Positions 1-8,248 of a stretch of DNA of 64,000 nt are shown here, piece by piece. The stretch's first letter is position 1. Every line of letters begins with the position of its first letter. The stretch covers positions 1-64,000 of the forward strand of contig JAUSOF010000031.1 in the NCBI GenBank assembly GCA_030656145.1, written 5' to 3'. The notes under the pieces were generated by a model, which did not search any database, had not been told where the DNA came from, and was given only the letters and a program-made list of their open reading frames with translations. The DNA is from Pseudomonas sp. (GTDB taxonomy: Bacteria > Pseudomonadota > Gammaproteobacteria > Pseudomonadales > Pseudomonadaceae). The position numbers and the translations under genes were made by a program.

Positions 1-59
1 AAATCGACCGGCTTGGGATAGAGGTAAACCGCTTTGACCCTGGGGTCGGGACGCATCAT
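1..59 (-). CDS. IS66-family accessory protein TnpB, N-terminal fragment cut by window edge
   Basis: Reading leftwards from an ATG at 59 gives MMRPDPRVKAVYLYPKPVDF before the window ends. This is the typical start of the IS66 Orf2/TnpB accessory protein (pattern M-x-R-P-D-x-K-V-x-x-V-Y-L-x-x-x-P-V-D). A GGAG lies about 10 bases upstream. TnpB has no known catalytic role of its own, but IS66 needs it to transpose. I see no TnpA just upstream (60-200), so this may be a decayed copy or one end of the element. Only 20 residues support the call. Confidence 0.6.
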   Translation of the reverse strand, partial: MMRPDPRVKAVYLYPKPVD

Positions 60-375
60 GTGCTGGGCTCCAGAAAGAAATCGGAGCACAGCATCGGCGG
101 GTTATCGGTTCATTTGAAGGTGGGGTTTATGGAGCACTTACCTACAAGGGGTTACTGCATGCAACACATAACCGGGCATAGCCCCAAGTTTACATCAGGG
201 GTTGCCTATAGAGCCGCTCGCAACGCCCTGCCCTGATGGAATTTCCATACATATGACGAGTCAGAATAGGCGCGAGTACTCGAAACCTGCCCAGAGACAA
301 TGCCAGCAAAGCAAAATCGCAGTACTCTGCGCCGGGCATATTCAGCGCCACCCTCTAATTCCAAGGAGCAACAAC

Positions 376-654
376 ATGGCCATGACTAAAGACCAACTGA
401 TCAGCGACATCGCCGAAGCCATCGACGCACCCAAAACCACCGTGCGCGCAGCACTTGAGCAGCTCAGCGAAATCGTCGGTGATGCCCTGGAAAACGGTGG
501 CGAAATCACCCTGCCTGGCATTGGCAAGTTAAAAGTCAGCGACCGCCCAGCACGCACCGGCCGCAACCCGCAGACCGGCTTGGCAATCGAAATTGCCGCG
601 AAAAAAGTAGTCAAGTACGTCCCGGCCAAGGCCCTGACCGACGCGATCAACTGA
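376..654 (+). CDS. HU-family histone-like DNA-binding protein
   Basis: This 92-residue protein has the HU/IHF fold. Helices at about residues 4-40 are followed by beta-strands and the conserved turn GIGKLKV (48-54), with the DNA-binding arm RPARTGRNPQTG at 57-68, where the proline that intercalates in HU/IHF would sit. It is closer to HU than to IHF and differs from the IhfB at 29477. The start chosen is the ATG at 376, with AAGGAG about 8 bases upstream. The reading frame stays open back to 202, but that part has no family resemblance. It is convergent with wbpM. Its likely role is nucleoid structure; whether it affects the O-antigen locus is unknown. Confidence 0.85.
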   Translation: MAMTKDQLISDIAEAIDAPKTTVRAALEQLSEIVGDALENGGEITLPGIGKLKVSDRPARTGRNPQTGLAIEIAAKKVVKYVPAKALTDAIN

Positions 655-865
655 TCGACGCAAGAAGCAAGTGGACTCCGCTGCGCTGCCAAAACACTGG
701 CTAACAGCGGAATCTCATCTGACCGAGAACACCTGCACAGCCCTACAGCTGGCGGGTTGTCGCTCCGCTCCGAAGCCGCCCTACGGTTTGCCCAACAATC
801 TCGGGCAACACGCCAACCGGGTGTAGATGAATTCTTCCACAACAGCTACAAGCCAGGCCAACGCC

Positions 866-893
866 GTTCGCGGACAAGTCCCCTCCTACAAAG
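866..893. repeat. REP-like sequence between the HU gene and wbpM
   Basis: The interval 655-942 has no convincing gene. It contains a REP-type sequence whose reverse complement is CTTTGTAGGAGGGGACTTGT followed by CCGCGAAC. The same core recurs at 29280-29303 in the other orientation. The element lies 3' of both convergent genes, where pseudomonad REPs usually lie. A long minus-strand frame over 342-842 is antisense to the HU gene and is not supported. Confidence 0.6.
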
Positions 894-942
894 CGGCTAG
901 CGCCCACCATGCGCGACCATAGCTAATCCTGCAAAGGGCTCG

Positions 943-2949
943 CTAAGGCTCTATCCGCCGTTGCAGATGTATCCAATCGACGATTTCGCCTTCCGGCGCG
1001 TAGCCGCTCACGGTCTCGCGCAGCAACTGGCGCACGCGGTCGTAGTCGTCACGTTCAACTGCATTGAGCAGCTCGCCCAGCACCTTCTTGAAGGCCTCCC
1101 AAGACAGGCACTCTTCGTTAGCGCGCATGATCATCGGGTGATCGGTGGGGCTGACGTTATCGCCGATCAACAACTCCTCATACAGCTTCTCGCCAGGGCG
1201 CAAACCGGTGAACTCGATGGCGATATCACCGTGCGGGTTCTTTTCAGAGCGCACGCTGAGGCCACTGAGGTGGATCATCTTCTCTGCCAGCTCGACGATC
1301 TTCACCGGCTGCCCCATGTCCAGCACAAACACATCACCGCCCTGCCCCATGGCGCCGGCCTGGATCACCAACTGCGCGGCTTCGGGAATGGTCATGAAAT
1401 AGCGGGTGATATTCGGATGAGTCACCGTCACCGGGCCACCCCGACGAATCTGGTCATGGAAGCGCGGAATTACCGAGCCCGATGAGCCCAGTACATTGCC
1501 AAAACGCACCATGGTGAAGCGGGTCTTGTTGACCTGGTGCACACCATCTTCACTTCTGAACAACATCGGTGCAGGCTCTGCACTCAAGGCTTGCAACACC
1601 ATCTCGGCCAGACGCTTGGTGCTACCCATCACATTGGTCGGGCGTACGGCTTTATCCGTGGAGATCAGCACAAAGTGCTCCACTCCGGCCTTGATCGCCG
1701 CCTGAGCGGTGAAGGTAGAGCCAAGCACATTGTTCAGCACACCCTCGGCGATATTGTGCTCGACCATCGGCACATGCTTATACGCCGCCGCGTGATACAC
1801 CGTGTTCACCGCCCAGGTACGCATCACATCGAACAAGCGCCCGGCGTTGCGGATCGAGCCCAGAATCGGCACCAAACGCACTGGCAGCGACTCACGGCGA
1901 ATGCGCTGCTCCAGCTCGCTATGAATGCTGTAGAGATTGAATTCGCTGTGCTCGAACAACAACAAGGTGGTCGGCCCCGTCGCGACAATCTGCCGGCACA
2001 ACTCCGAGCCAATAGAACCACCCGCGCCGGTGACCATCACCACCTGGCCGCGAATGCAGCGCTCGAACAAGGCCTTCTGCGGCGGCACCGAATCGCGTCC
2101 GAGCAGGTCGGCGATGTCCACTTCCTGCACGTCATCGACCTTGACCCGGCCGCTGGCCAGATCCATAAACCCAGGAATACTGCGCACATGCAGCGGGTAC
2201 TGCTCAAGCAAGCCCAGGATTTCACGCCGGCGAACCCGGGTGGCCGAAGGAATCGCCAGCAGAATTTCATCAGCGCCAGTCTCATCGATCAACTGCTGGA
2301 TGTGCTTGGAGGTATAGACCCGCAGCCCGGCGATCACCCGATTGGCAATAGTAGAATCGTCGTCGATAAAAGCCACCGGCCGCATCCCCCGGCCCAAACG
2401 CAACGCTGCAGCCAACTGATTACCGGCCGCGCCCGCGCCATAGATTGCCACCTTGGGCAACCCCGCATCACGCCCCTTGAGCCCGTTAGGCTGATCCGAC
2501 GAATACCAGTCGCCCATAAAATACTGCCGCATGACCAGCCGCAGTCCGCCAATCAACAGCAGGCTAAGCCACCAGTAGTTGAACACCATCGAGCGTGGAA
2601 TAAGCTTGGGCGCCCCTGCATGCCAGTACACCGCCAAAGCCATGAGTAACGCTGACACCGTGACCGCCTTGACGATAGCCAGCAGCGCATCGTTACCTAA
2701 GTAACGCATCACCGCCCGGTACATACCAAAGCGCACAAATATTGGGATCGCGATCAGCGGTGCGGCAATAAATAACCAGGTATGCCCAGCCAACGGCTCA
2801 ACAAAATAGGGATCACCAAGCCTCACATAAAAAGCCAACCACAACGACGCCCACACCAGCACCACATCCATACTGACCTGAATAAGTCGCTTCTGACGCC
2901 GCGGCAACTGAACCAAACGACTACGCAGCTTTTCAGCAAGTCTTAACAC
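943..2949 (-). CDS. wbpM: UDP-GlcNAc 4,6-dehydratase, inner-membrane nucleotide-sugar epimerase/dehydratase
   Basis: This 668-residue protein is the usual length for WbpM (about 665). It has four hydrophobic segments in the first 140 residues, a first Rossmann-like domain (YGAGAAGN at 170-177), and a catalytic SDR domain starting at TGAGGSIGSE (307-316). The active site reads ISTDKAVRPTNVMGSTK, so Met441 replaces the usual SDR Tyr ahead of Lys445, the S-M-K arrangement known for WbpM. It converts UDP-D-GlcNAc to the 4-keto-6-deoxy sugar, which WbpV can reduce to the D-QuiNAc or D-FucNAc that WbpL uses. It is the last gene of the O-antigen cluster, the same position as in P. aeruginosa. Confidence 0.97.
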   Translation of the reverse strand: MLRLAEKLRSRLVQLPRRQKRLIQVSMDVVLVWASLWLAFYVRLGDPYFVEPLAGHTWLFIAAPLIAIPIFVRFGMYRAVMRYLGNDALLAIVKAVTVSALLMALAVYWHAGAPKLIPRSMVFNYWWLSLLLIGGLRLVMRQYFMGDWYSSDQPNGLKGRDAGLPKVAIYGAGAAGNQLAAALRLGRGMRPVAFIDDDSTIANRVIAGLRVYTSKHIQQLIDETGADEILLAIPSATRVRRREILGLLEQYPLHVRSIPGFMDLASGRVKVDDVQEVDIADLLGRDSVPPQKALFERCIRGQVVMVTGAGGSIGSELCRQIVATGPTTLLLFEHSEFNLYSIHSELEQRIRRESLPVRLVPILGSIRNAGRLFDVMRTWAVNTVYHAAAYKHVPMVEHNIAEGVLNNVLGSTFTAQAAIKAGVEHFVLISTDKAVRPTNVMGSTKRLAEMVLQALSAEPAPMLFRSEDGVHQVNKTRFTMVRFGNVLGSSGSVIPRFHDQIRRGGPVTVTHPNITRYFMTIPEAAQLVIQAGAMGQGGDVFVLDMGQPVKIVELAEKMIHLSGLSVRSEKNPHGDIAIEFTGLRPGEKLYEELLIGDNVSPTDHPMIMRANEECLSWEAFKKVLGELLNAVERDDYDRVRQLLRETVSGYAPEGEIVDWIHLQRRIEP

Positions 2950-3082
2950 AACACCACCTCAATCCTTGGAGCATGAAAACCAGCGAAGCAAAGCCCCCCG
3001 CCGGGTAACAAACATCACCGTTGATGGAAAATTCTGGCAGCGAATACACACCACCTACACAAGCAAAGCACACCACCGCCCC

Positions 3083-3484
3083 CGTAGGAGCCGCTTCAGC
3101 TGCGATGGCGGACAAACGTCCGCCCAAAATCAAAACATCACACCACGATCAAGCCCCACACCACCACCGGCCACACAACCTAACCATCAGCCCGCAATAC
3201 CGTCCCTGGCGCACACACCACGCCGTCGCCGACCACAACCTGATACCCCGCACTACACCCAGCCTGCAGCCAAGCCCGAGCGCCAATCTTCACGCCACCA
3301 GCCAACTGAACACCCACCCCAAGATGAGCAAAATCACCAAGGCTGGCATCGTGATCGACCGTCGCATTGGCATTGACGATAGCGCCCTCACCAATCACCG
3401 CATCGACCCCAACCATCGCCAGCGCCATGATCGCCGTGCCTGCACCGATGCTGGCGGCAGGACTCACGCAGGCGCGGGGATGCA
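3083..3484. repeat. Direct repeat, partial copy of 4304-4707 (acetyltransferase 3' end plus downstream REP)
   Basis: About 400 bp here repeat, imperfectly and in the same orientation, the sequence at 4304-4707. The copied block covers the last 95 or so codons of the PglD-like gene, the roughly 100 bases after its stop, and a REP-like core (GTAGGAG...). Similarity ends near 3484, inside the coding sequence, and the next bases (3485-3523) do not match the gene. The two arms enclose the HigBA-type toxin-antitoxin pair. The interval 2950-3082 contains nothing else I can identify. Confidence 0.85.
3180..3467 (-). pseudogene. Broken 3' copy of the PglD-like acetyltransferase gene
   Basis: The frame encodes 95 residues that match the left-handed beta-helix of the intact acetyltransferase (4401-4997) with about five substitutions, and it stops four residues earlier. 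It lacks the N-terminal nucleotide-sugar-binding half (Rossmann-like, IIGAGGHGK in the intact protein), so it should not be an active enzyme. The reading frame has stayed open, which suggests either a fairly recent duplication or residual selection. No ribosome binding site is evident at the internal ATG at 3467. It sits directly downstream of the toxin-antitoxin pair. Confidence 0.8.
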
Positions 3485-3523
3485 GCGTGCCTGACTTCAG
3501 CCGGCAGCTCCCCGGTTACCCGA

Positions 3524-3808
3524 TCAGCCTAATGCTCTGAGCACTGCCTGAGGCTCTTTGGCAACGACGTGCAGTAACGCCAGCGCCGGACCGTGAGGAG
3601 TTCGATCACCTCTTTCCCAATGCCTTAGAGTCGAAACACTGATACAAAACTTAGAGGCAAACTCCATCTGTGTTAACCCCAGGTTTCGGCGAATGCCTGC
3701 AACATCCACTTCTGCAGGGCGGTGTGTTTTGGCTGCGACCTTCTCACCTTTATTAAGGTCAATGGCTTCTTGCAACCCTTGGGCGATACTTTCATATCCA
3801 CTAGCCAT
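3524..3808 (-). CDS. Antitoxin, XRE-type helix-turn-helix (HigA-like)
   Basis: This protein of about 94 residues has a C-terminal XRE helix-turn-helix (GLTQMEFASKFCISVSTLRH and the following WERGDRTP). The N-terminal half, about 35 residues, is probably the toxin-neutralising part. The gene follows the toxin and overlaps it by 8 bases, the toxin-first order typical of HigBA modules. The ATG at 3808 is preferred because GGAG lies about 10 bases upstream; in-frame ATGs at 3814 and 3817 are possible. By family precedent it neutralises the toxin and, with it, represses their promoter. The pair lies inside the O-antigen operon between two copies of the acetyltransferase 3' end. Confidence 0.8.
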   Translation of the reverse strand: MASGYESIAQGLQEAIDLNKGEKVAAKTHRPAEVDVAGIRRNLGLTQMEFASKFCISVSTLRHWERGDRTPHGPALALLHVVAKEPQAVLRALG

Positions 3809-4151
3809 GATCATCATTCTCCAATGCTGCACTAACAAGGATGCTGACTAATTTAGAAAGCGCATTCCGATCTGACTTTGATAGATTGGCTCGCTCATTT
3901 TTTCCAAACATGGTCAGCAAGTACAAAGGGATACGTTCATCGTGGTAGTAATAAATCACACGAACACCACCACTTTTGCCTTTGTTACCTCTGCTCCAAC
4001 GTAGTTTACGAATACCACCAGTACCTTCCATCAAGTCACCAGACTTTGGATGCTCAGCCAGGTAATCAACAACAGCCTTACGTTCAGACTCACTAAACAA
4101 AGAATCTGCACGTCGAATGTACTCTGGTAGTTCAGTAATCGTTATAAACAT
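3801..4151 (-). CDS. Type II toxin, RelE/ParE superfamily (HigB-2-like mRNA interferase)
   Basis: This protein of about 116 residues matches the pattern of HigB-2-like RelE toxins: an N-terminal helix with ELPEYIRRADSLFSESERK, the core GTGGIRKLRWSRGNKGKSGG followed by VRVIYYYHDE, and LYLLTMFGKNERANLSK near the end. Toxins of this family cleave mRNA at the ribosome. The ATG at 4151 is chosen; a GTG at 4178 would add nine residues not typical of the family. The gene is the first of the pair and probably has its own promoter in 4152-4300. REP-like sequences lie just upstream (4242-4331). Confidence 0.8.
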   Translation of the reverse strand: MFITITELPEYIRRADSLFSESERKAVVDYLAEHPKSGDLMEGTGGIRKLRWSRGNKGKSGGVRVIYYYHDERIPLYLLTMFGKNERANLSKSDRNALSKLVSILVSAALENDDHG

Positions 4152-4241
4152 AGTCGGAACTATAATCCAATGGATCACTCATGGCAATGAAGCCGTGAAA
4201 AGCTAACAAACACAGCCGCCTACGGAGCCAAGATCACCACA

Positions 4242-4331
4242 CCATGCAGGAGCCGCTTCAAGCTTTGATAGCGGGCCCGCTCACCCACAAACACCACAAG
4301 TCCCTGTAGGAGGGGCCTTGGCCGCGACGGC
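4242..4331. repeat. REP-like pair between acetyltransferase and toxin gene
   Basis: Two REP-type cores lie here: one near 4245-4260 (GCAGGAGCCGCTTCA) and one at 4304-4331 (TGTAGGAGGGGCCTTGGCCG). The second matches the REPs that flank the transposase gene at 62418-62882. The interval 4152-4400 holds these repeats and presumably the toxin-antitoxin promoter. I see no coding sequence. Confidence 0.6.
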
Positions 4332-4400
4332 GGACGCAGTCCGCCCAAAAATCAAAACACCACCCCCGAGTTCAAGCCCGACGCTGCCACTACACACAAC

Positions 4401-4997
4401 CTAAACCCCAACCACCCCATCAGCCCGCAATACCGTCCCTGGCGCACACACCACGCCATCACCGACCACAACCTGATACCCCGCGCTACACCCGGCTTGC
4501 AACCAGGCCCGGGCGCCAATCTTCACCCCACCGGCCAACTGAACACCGACCCCAAGATGGGCAAAATCCCCCAGGCTGGCATCGTGATCAACCGTCGCAC
4601 TGGCATTGACGATAGCCGCCTCGCCAATTACCGCATCGACGCCCACCATCGCCAGCGCCATGATTGCCGTGCCCGCACCAATGGTGGCAGCGGCACTCAC
4701 ACAGGCGCGGGGATGCACCACCGTTACCAGCGGCAGCCCGACGGCATGAATGGCGTTGACACACTGCTCACGCACCGCGTTATTACCAACCGCAGCAATG
4801 GCACCCGCCACACGGATATCCAGCGCAGCCAACCCCGCAAGATCAGTTACAACCGGCCAGCCAAAGCTCTCGCTCAGCTCAGGCCAGCGGTCATCGACAA
4901 AAGCAATACATTGCCATTCGCCACTTAGCAGCGCCGCTTCAGCAACCGCCTTGCCGTGACCGCCCGCGCCGATAATGACCAGCGTGCGCTCGCTCAT
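4401..4997 (-). CDS. NeuD/PglD-family sugar O- or N-acetyltransferase
   Basis: This 198-residue protein has an N-terminal Rossmann-like domain (VIIGAGGHGKAVAEA) and, from about residue 100, a left-handed beta-helix of hexapeptide repeats (IGAGTAIMALAMVGVDAVIG). The motif TVDHDASLGDFAH contains the His that acts as general base in PglD. The PglD/NeuD family uses acetyl-CoA to acetylate amino-sugar nucleotides or sialic-type acids. The ATG at 4997 overlaps the wbpL stop (ATGA), indicating coupling. PglD-type enzymes normally work with an aminotransferase that makes a UDP-4-amino sugar; none lies beside it here, and the only aminotransferase in the locus is PseC. The substrate is therefore uncertain, and O-acetylation of an O-unit sugar is also possible. 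Confidence 0.85.
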   Translation of the reverse strand: MSERTLVIIGAGGHGKAVAEAALLSGEWQCIAFVDDRWPELSESFGWPVVTDLAGLAALDIRVAGAIAAVGNNAVREQCVNAIHAVGLPLVTVVHPRACVSAAATIGAGTAIMALAMVGVDAVIGEAAIVNASATVDHDASLGDFAHLGVGVQLAGGVKIGARAWLQAGCSAGYQVVVGDGVVCAPGTVLRADGVVGV

Positions 4998-6028
4998 GCC
5001 TGTTGCTCCAGCTCGCCGGCATGGTATTTCACCGCCAACACCAGCAACGGCACATAAGCGATCAACAACCCCAGCAAACCATCTACCCCGCCAAGCCCGA
5101 CCCAAAGCGCGATGGGCAACAACCACAGAATATTGATACCACCGACAATCAGCGTCACCGGCAGATGCCGACCAACCTGGCGCGAAGCGTACTGATACGC
5201 GTGGCTGCGATGAGCCTCATACACCTTGTCACCGCGCAACAGACGGCGTAGCAGGGTGAAGGTCGCATCGACGATAAACACCCCAAGCAGGATCAACCAA
5301 CTCCACAACAGCTGCGGCGCGACCCAGGCGGCCTGCAGCGACAACACGCCCAGGGTAATACCGAGAAAACCACTGCCAGCATCACCCATAAAGATCCGCG
5401 CTGGTGGGAAGTTCCAGAACAGAAAGCCCACAACCGCTGCAGCCAAAAGCAAAGGCACAACCAATTCCGCAGGTTGGGTAGAGCCTGCAATACCCAACAA
5501 GCCGTACATCAAGGCCCCACCCAAACACACACAAATCGCCTCGACACTGGCGATGCCGTCAATACCATCCATGAAGTTATAAAGGTTGAGCAGCCACACC
5601 AGATACAGCGTCGCCAGCGCATGACCAAACCAGCCCAGATCAACGGTAAAGCCGAACATCGCCACCGGCGGCAAACCACCCAGCCAGAACAATGCCCAGA
5701 TAGCCGCAGCAAAATGCCCAAGCAAACGCCAGCGCGCGGCGATATGACCGTGATCATCGAGAAAGCCCAACACGGCAATACCCGCACCAGCGCCTAGCAA
5801 CGCCCAAGCCAAAGGCCAAGCGATTAAGCCCATACCGACCATCACCGACAAGGCCAGCAGAAAGCTGACAACGATCGCCACTCCACCACCACGTGGCGTT
5901 GGCACCGAATGCGAGCTACGAGCGTTAGGGATATCCATCAGGCTGCGAGCCAGGGCGAAGCGGCGCAACGCGCCAGTCAAAAAAAGCGCAACGCCGGCAA
6001 CCACCGGCAACCACCACCAGATACTCAT
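4994..6028 (-). CDS. wbpL: Undecaprenyl-phosphate sugar-1-phosphate transferase initiating O-antigen synthesis
   Basis: This 344-residue protein is built of about ten hydrophobic segments. MraY/WecA-family motifs appear in order: DIPNARSSH (residues 32-40), GFLDDHG (the DD pair), NLYNFMDGIDG, FMGDAGSGFLG and AHRSHAYQ near the C-terminus. P. aeruginosa WbpL transfers FucNAc-1-P, QuiNAc-1-P or GlcNAc-1-P to undecaprenyl phosphate at the cytoplasmic face of the inner membrane. Here it is coupled on both sides by ATGA overlaps, with wbpV before it and the acetyltransferase after it. Together with WbpM and WbpV, the likely first sugar is a 6-deoxy-HexNAc. Confidence 0.93.
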   Translation of the reverse strand: MSIWWWLPVVAGVALFLTGALRRFALARSLMDIPNARSSHSVPTPRGGGVAIVVSFLLALSVMVGMGLIAWPLAWALLGAGAGIAVLGFLDDHGHIAARWRLLGHFAAAIWALFWLGGLPPVAMFGFTVDLGWFGHALATLYLVWLLNLYNFMDGIDGIASVEAICVCLGGALMYGLLGIAGSTQPAELVVPLLLAAAVVGFLFWNFPPARIFMGDAGSGFLGITLGVLSLQAAWVAPQLLWSWLILLGVFIVDATFTLLRRLLRGDKVYEAHRSHAYQYASRQVGRHLPVTLIVGGINILWLLPIALWVGLGGVDGLLGLLIAYVPLLVLAVKYHAGELEQQA

Positions 6029-6990
6029 TTACTTTGCTGTTCCAGAAAGTGCTTGGCCGTCTTGCGCAACGCTTCATCAACGCAGACCGGCGGTGTCCAG
6101 TTGAGTAGTTCACGTGTCTTGCTGATGTCGACTTGCAGCGAACCGCACAACCGTTGAGAAAGCGCTTTCTTCCCAAGCATCGTTGCACCCGCTTCGAGCA
6201 TCCAGCTAGGCACTGGCAACAAACGCGCCGGTTTCCCCAACGCAGTACCCATTCTGCGCAACAACTCGCTAGTCGAAAGATCCTCGCCATCGCTGACCAG
6301 AAAGGTCTGGTTAGCCGCGGCGGGGTGATCGATACAGGTCACGATCAGATCAACCAGGTTGTCCAGGGCAACCAGACTGCGACGGTTATGAATGGCCCCA
6401 AACGGCAAGGGCACGCCCTTATGCAGCCAGCGCATCATGTTGAGGAAGTTAGCTTTCACGCCCGGCGCATAAACCAACACCGGGCGGATAATCACCACCT
6501 CCATCCCGGTTGAGGCTGCAAGCCCACGTAAGCCCTGCTCGGCCTCCATTTTGGAAATGCCATATGGGTCTGCCGGAGCAGCCTGAGCATCGGCGATGTA
6601 GGGCGCACCTACAGCGGTGCCTTCACCATTGACCTTGATCGAGCTGATAAAGATGAAGCGGCGCACACCCGCCGCCGCCGCCTGGCGCGCCAGATTAAGC
6701 GTCCCCTCAACGTTGACCTTGCGGAACTCGGCAAGTGGGTCGGACGTCTGCTCATGCATCACATGAACGCGAGCGGCGCTGTGGATCACCACCTCTCCAT
6801 CGTCGAGTGCAGGCGCCCAGTCTGTACTTGAATCGAGGCCAGCCACCTGCATATATCTAGCTTCGCTAGGGGCTTTCAATATCTCCGCTCGCGAACAGGC
6901 AACCACATCTCTACCATCCCTACAGAGACGACTGAGCAAGGAGCGCCCTACAAAGCCACTACATCCCGTCAACAGCACCTTTTTCAGCAT
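6025..6990 (-). CDS. wbpV: NAD(P)-dependent nucleotide-sugar 4-reductase (WbpV-like)
   Basis: This 321-residue extended SDR protein has the cofactor motif TGCSGFVGRSL (residues 8-18), the active-site serines in FISSIKVNG, and the catalytic pair in PYGISKMEAE (Tyr and Lys four apart). WbpV-type enzymes reduce the 4-keto product of WbpM to UDP-D-QuiNAc; close relatives make the D-FucNAc epimer. The sequence does not tell which. The gene overlaps wbuB by 7 bases and wbpL by 4, so it is part of a tightly coupled operon. Annotation as a generic NAD-dependent epimerase would also be defensible. Confidence 0.85.
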   Translation of the reverse strand: MLKKVLLTGCSGFVGRSLLSRLCRDGRDVVACSRAEILKAPSEARYMQVAGLDSSTDWAPALDDGEVVIHSAARVHVMHEQTSDPLAEFRKVNVEGTLNLARQAAAAGVRRFIFISSIKVNGEGTAVGAPYIADAQAAPADPYGISKMEAEQGLRGLAASTGMEVVIIRPVLVYAPGVKANFLNMMRWLHKGVPLPFGAIHNRRSLVALDNLVDLIVTCIDHPAAANQTFLVSDGEDLSTSELLRRMGTALGKPARLLPVPSWMLEAGATMLGKKALSQRLCGSLQVDISKTRELLNWTPPVCVDEALRKTAKHFLEQQSK

Positions 6991-8240
6991 GACTTACCAT
7001 TCCTACAAGTGGCCTGGCGAAACAGGCTTACTAAAATCGAAAAAAGCTTTTCCTTGGAAAAATGCTCCTCGTAATAACGTTTACCCGATGCCCCCATCGC
7101 TTGCCGTTGCTGCAGCGTCATTTTCGCCATCTGACTGACAATTCTGGCAAAGCCTGCGCGATCACTTGAAGAGCAGGCTAGACCCGCCCCGGCCTCTTCA
7201 ATGACACGAGAAGCTTCACCGTCGATCATGCCCAGAATAGGTTTACCGGATGCAAGGTAGGCCTGCACCTTGCCAGGAATAGTTTTCTCGAATACTTCAT
7301 TGGTCTTCAATGAAACCAACAGTGCGTCTGCTGTTGTGAAGAGAGGAGGCATGGCCTCAAGTGGGTGGCGGCCCAGCAGCAATACATTATCCAAGCCACG
7401 GTCGATAACTTGTTGTTCAAGCCACTCGCTCATCCTGCCATCACCGACAATCACCCAACGTATGGCTAATTCGCCGCGCAAGGCCTCGGCCACATCAAGA
7501 ATGGCGGGAAAGTCCTGAGCATCACCCAAGTTGCCGGCGAACAAAATAGTAAACAACTGAGGATCACGCTCTATTAGCGGTGATCCCTCCGCTGGCAACG
7601 TGGAAAAACCATCCTCGGCCCAACTCGGAAAATACACCAAGCGGTCAGGGGGCATAGCTCGCGTACAGTACTGCTTCACACTCGCAGAAAACGCCGTCGA
7701 CTGCAGGAGCAAATAGTCAGCCCTGTTATATATCCAGGATACGCCTTTACCAACCAGAGCGAGCAGGCGTGCATTGCTCAAGACCCCAACCGCTTTTAAC
7801 GTCTCTGGCCACAGATCAAGCACCCAGATAAAGACAGGAACCTTCTTTAACTTACCAATCATCAGTGCGGGGATTGCTGACATAATCGGCGATACCGCAT
7901 AGACAAAAATAGCGTCGAACTCTTGCCCTCGTAACTTCCAACTACCCAACACAGAACCACTCAAGAAGAATGATACGTAATTCAGAATGAGAGTGATGCT
8001 GCGCTTACCACGTGGGATGAACGGCACACGTACGATCTTTGCTCCCTGATACTCAGTATATTGCTCGGGCGAGCAGCGATAATCCTCAAATACGCGTCCT
8101 TCAGGATAATTGGGCCAGCCAGTCAAAACAGTAACTTCGTGGCCACGCTGAACCAATCCTTCGGCAAGGTCGTTGACTCGCATGTTTTCTGGCCAGAAAT
8201 ACTGACTTACGATCAGAACCTTCAACTTTTGTTCGGACAT
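6984..8240 (-). CDS. wbuB: GT4-family glycosyltransferase, WbuB-like (L-FucNAc transferase)
   Basis: This 418-residue GT-B protein has an N-terminal acceptor domain starting VLIVSQYFWPENMRVNDLA, the WbuB-family stretch VFIWVLDLWPETLKAVG (about residues 145-161), and a C-terminal nucleotide-sugar domain with ILFAGNLGDAQDFPAI and VFEKTIPGKVQAYLASGKP. In E. coli O26/O145 and P. aeruginosa O11 this gene directly follows the fnlABC (wbjBCD) set, as it does here, and is assigned as the transferase for L-FucNAc. It probably adds L-FucNAc, or its acetamidino form, to the WbpL-primed sugar. Confidence 0.88.
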   Translation of the reverse strand: MSEQKLKVLIVSQYFWPENMRVNDLAEGLVQRGHEVTVLTGWPNYPEGRVFEDYRCSPEQYTEYQGAKIVRVPFIPRGKRSITLILNYVSFFLSGSVLGSWKLRGQEFDAIFVYAVSPIMSAIPALMIGKLKKVPVFIWVLDLWPETLKAVGVLSNARLLALVGKGVSWIYNRADYLLLQSTAFSASVKQYCTRAMPPDRLVYFPSWAEDGFSTLPAEGSPLIERDPQLFTILFAGNLGDAQDFPAILDVAEALRGELAIRWVIVGDGRMSEWLEQQVIDRGLDNVLLLGRHPLEAMPPLFTTADALLVSLKTNEVFEKTIPGKVQAYLASGKPILGMIDGEASRVIEEAGAGLACSSSDRAGFARIVSQMAKMTLQQRQAMGASGKRYYEEHFSKEKLFSILVSLFRQATCRNGKSC

Positions 8241-8248
8241 AAATAGAC

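Noticed and set aside
1537..2649. Plus-strand open frame of 370 codons
   Set aside because: It is antisense to wbpM and rich in His, Arg and Gln, as expected for a shadow frame.
3180..3467. A second functional acetyltransferase
   Set aside because: Only the C-terminal beta-helix is present, with no ribosome binding site. It is a duplicated fragment.
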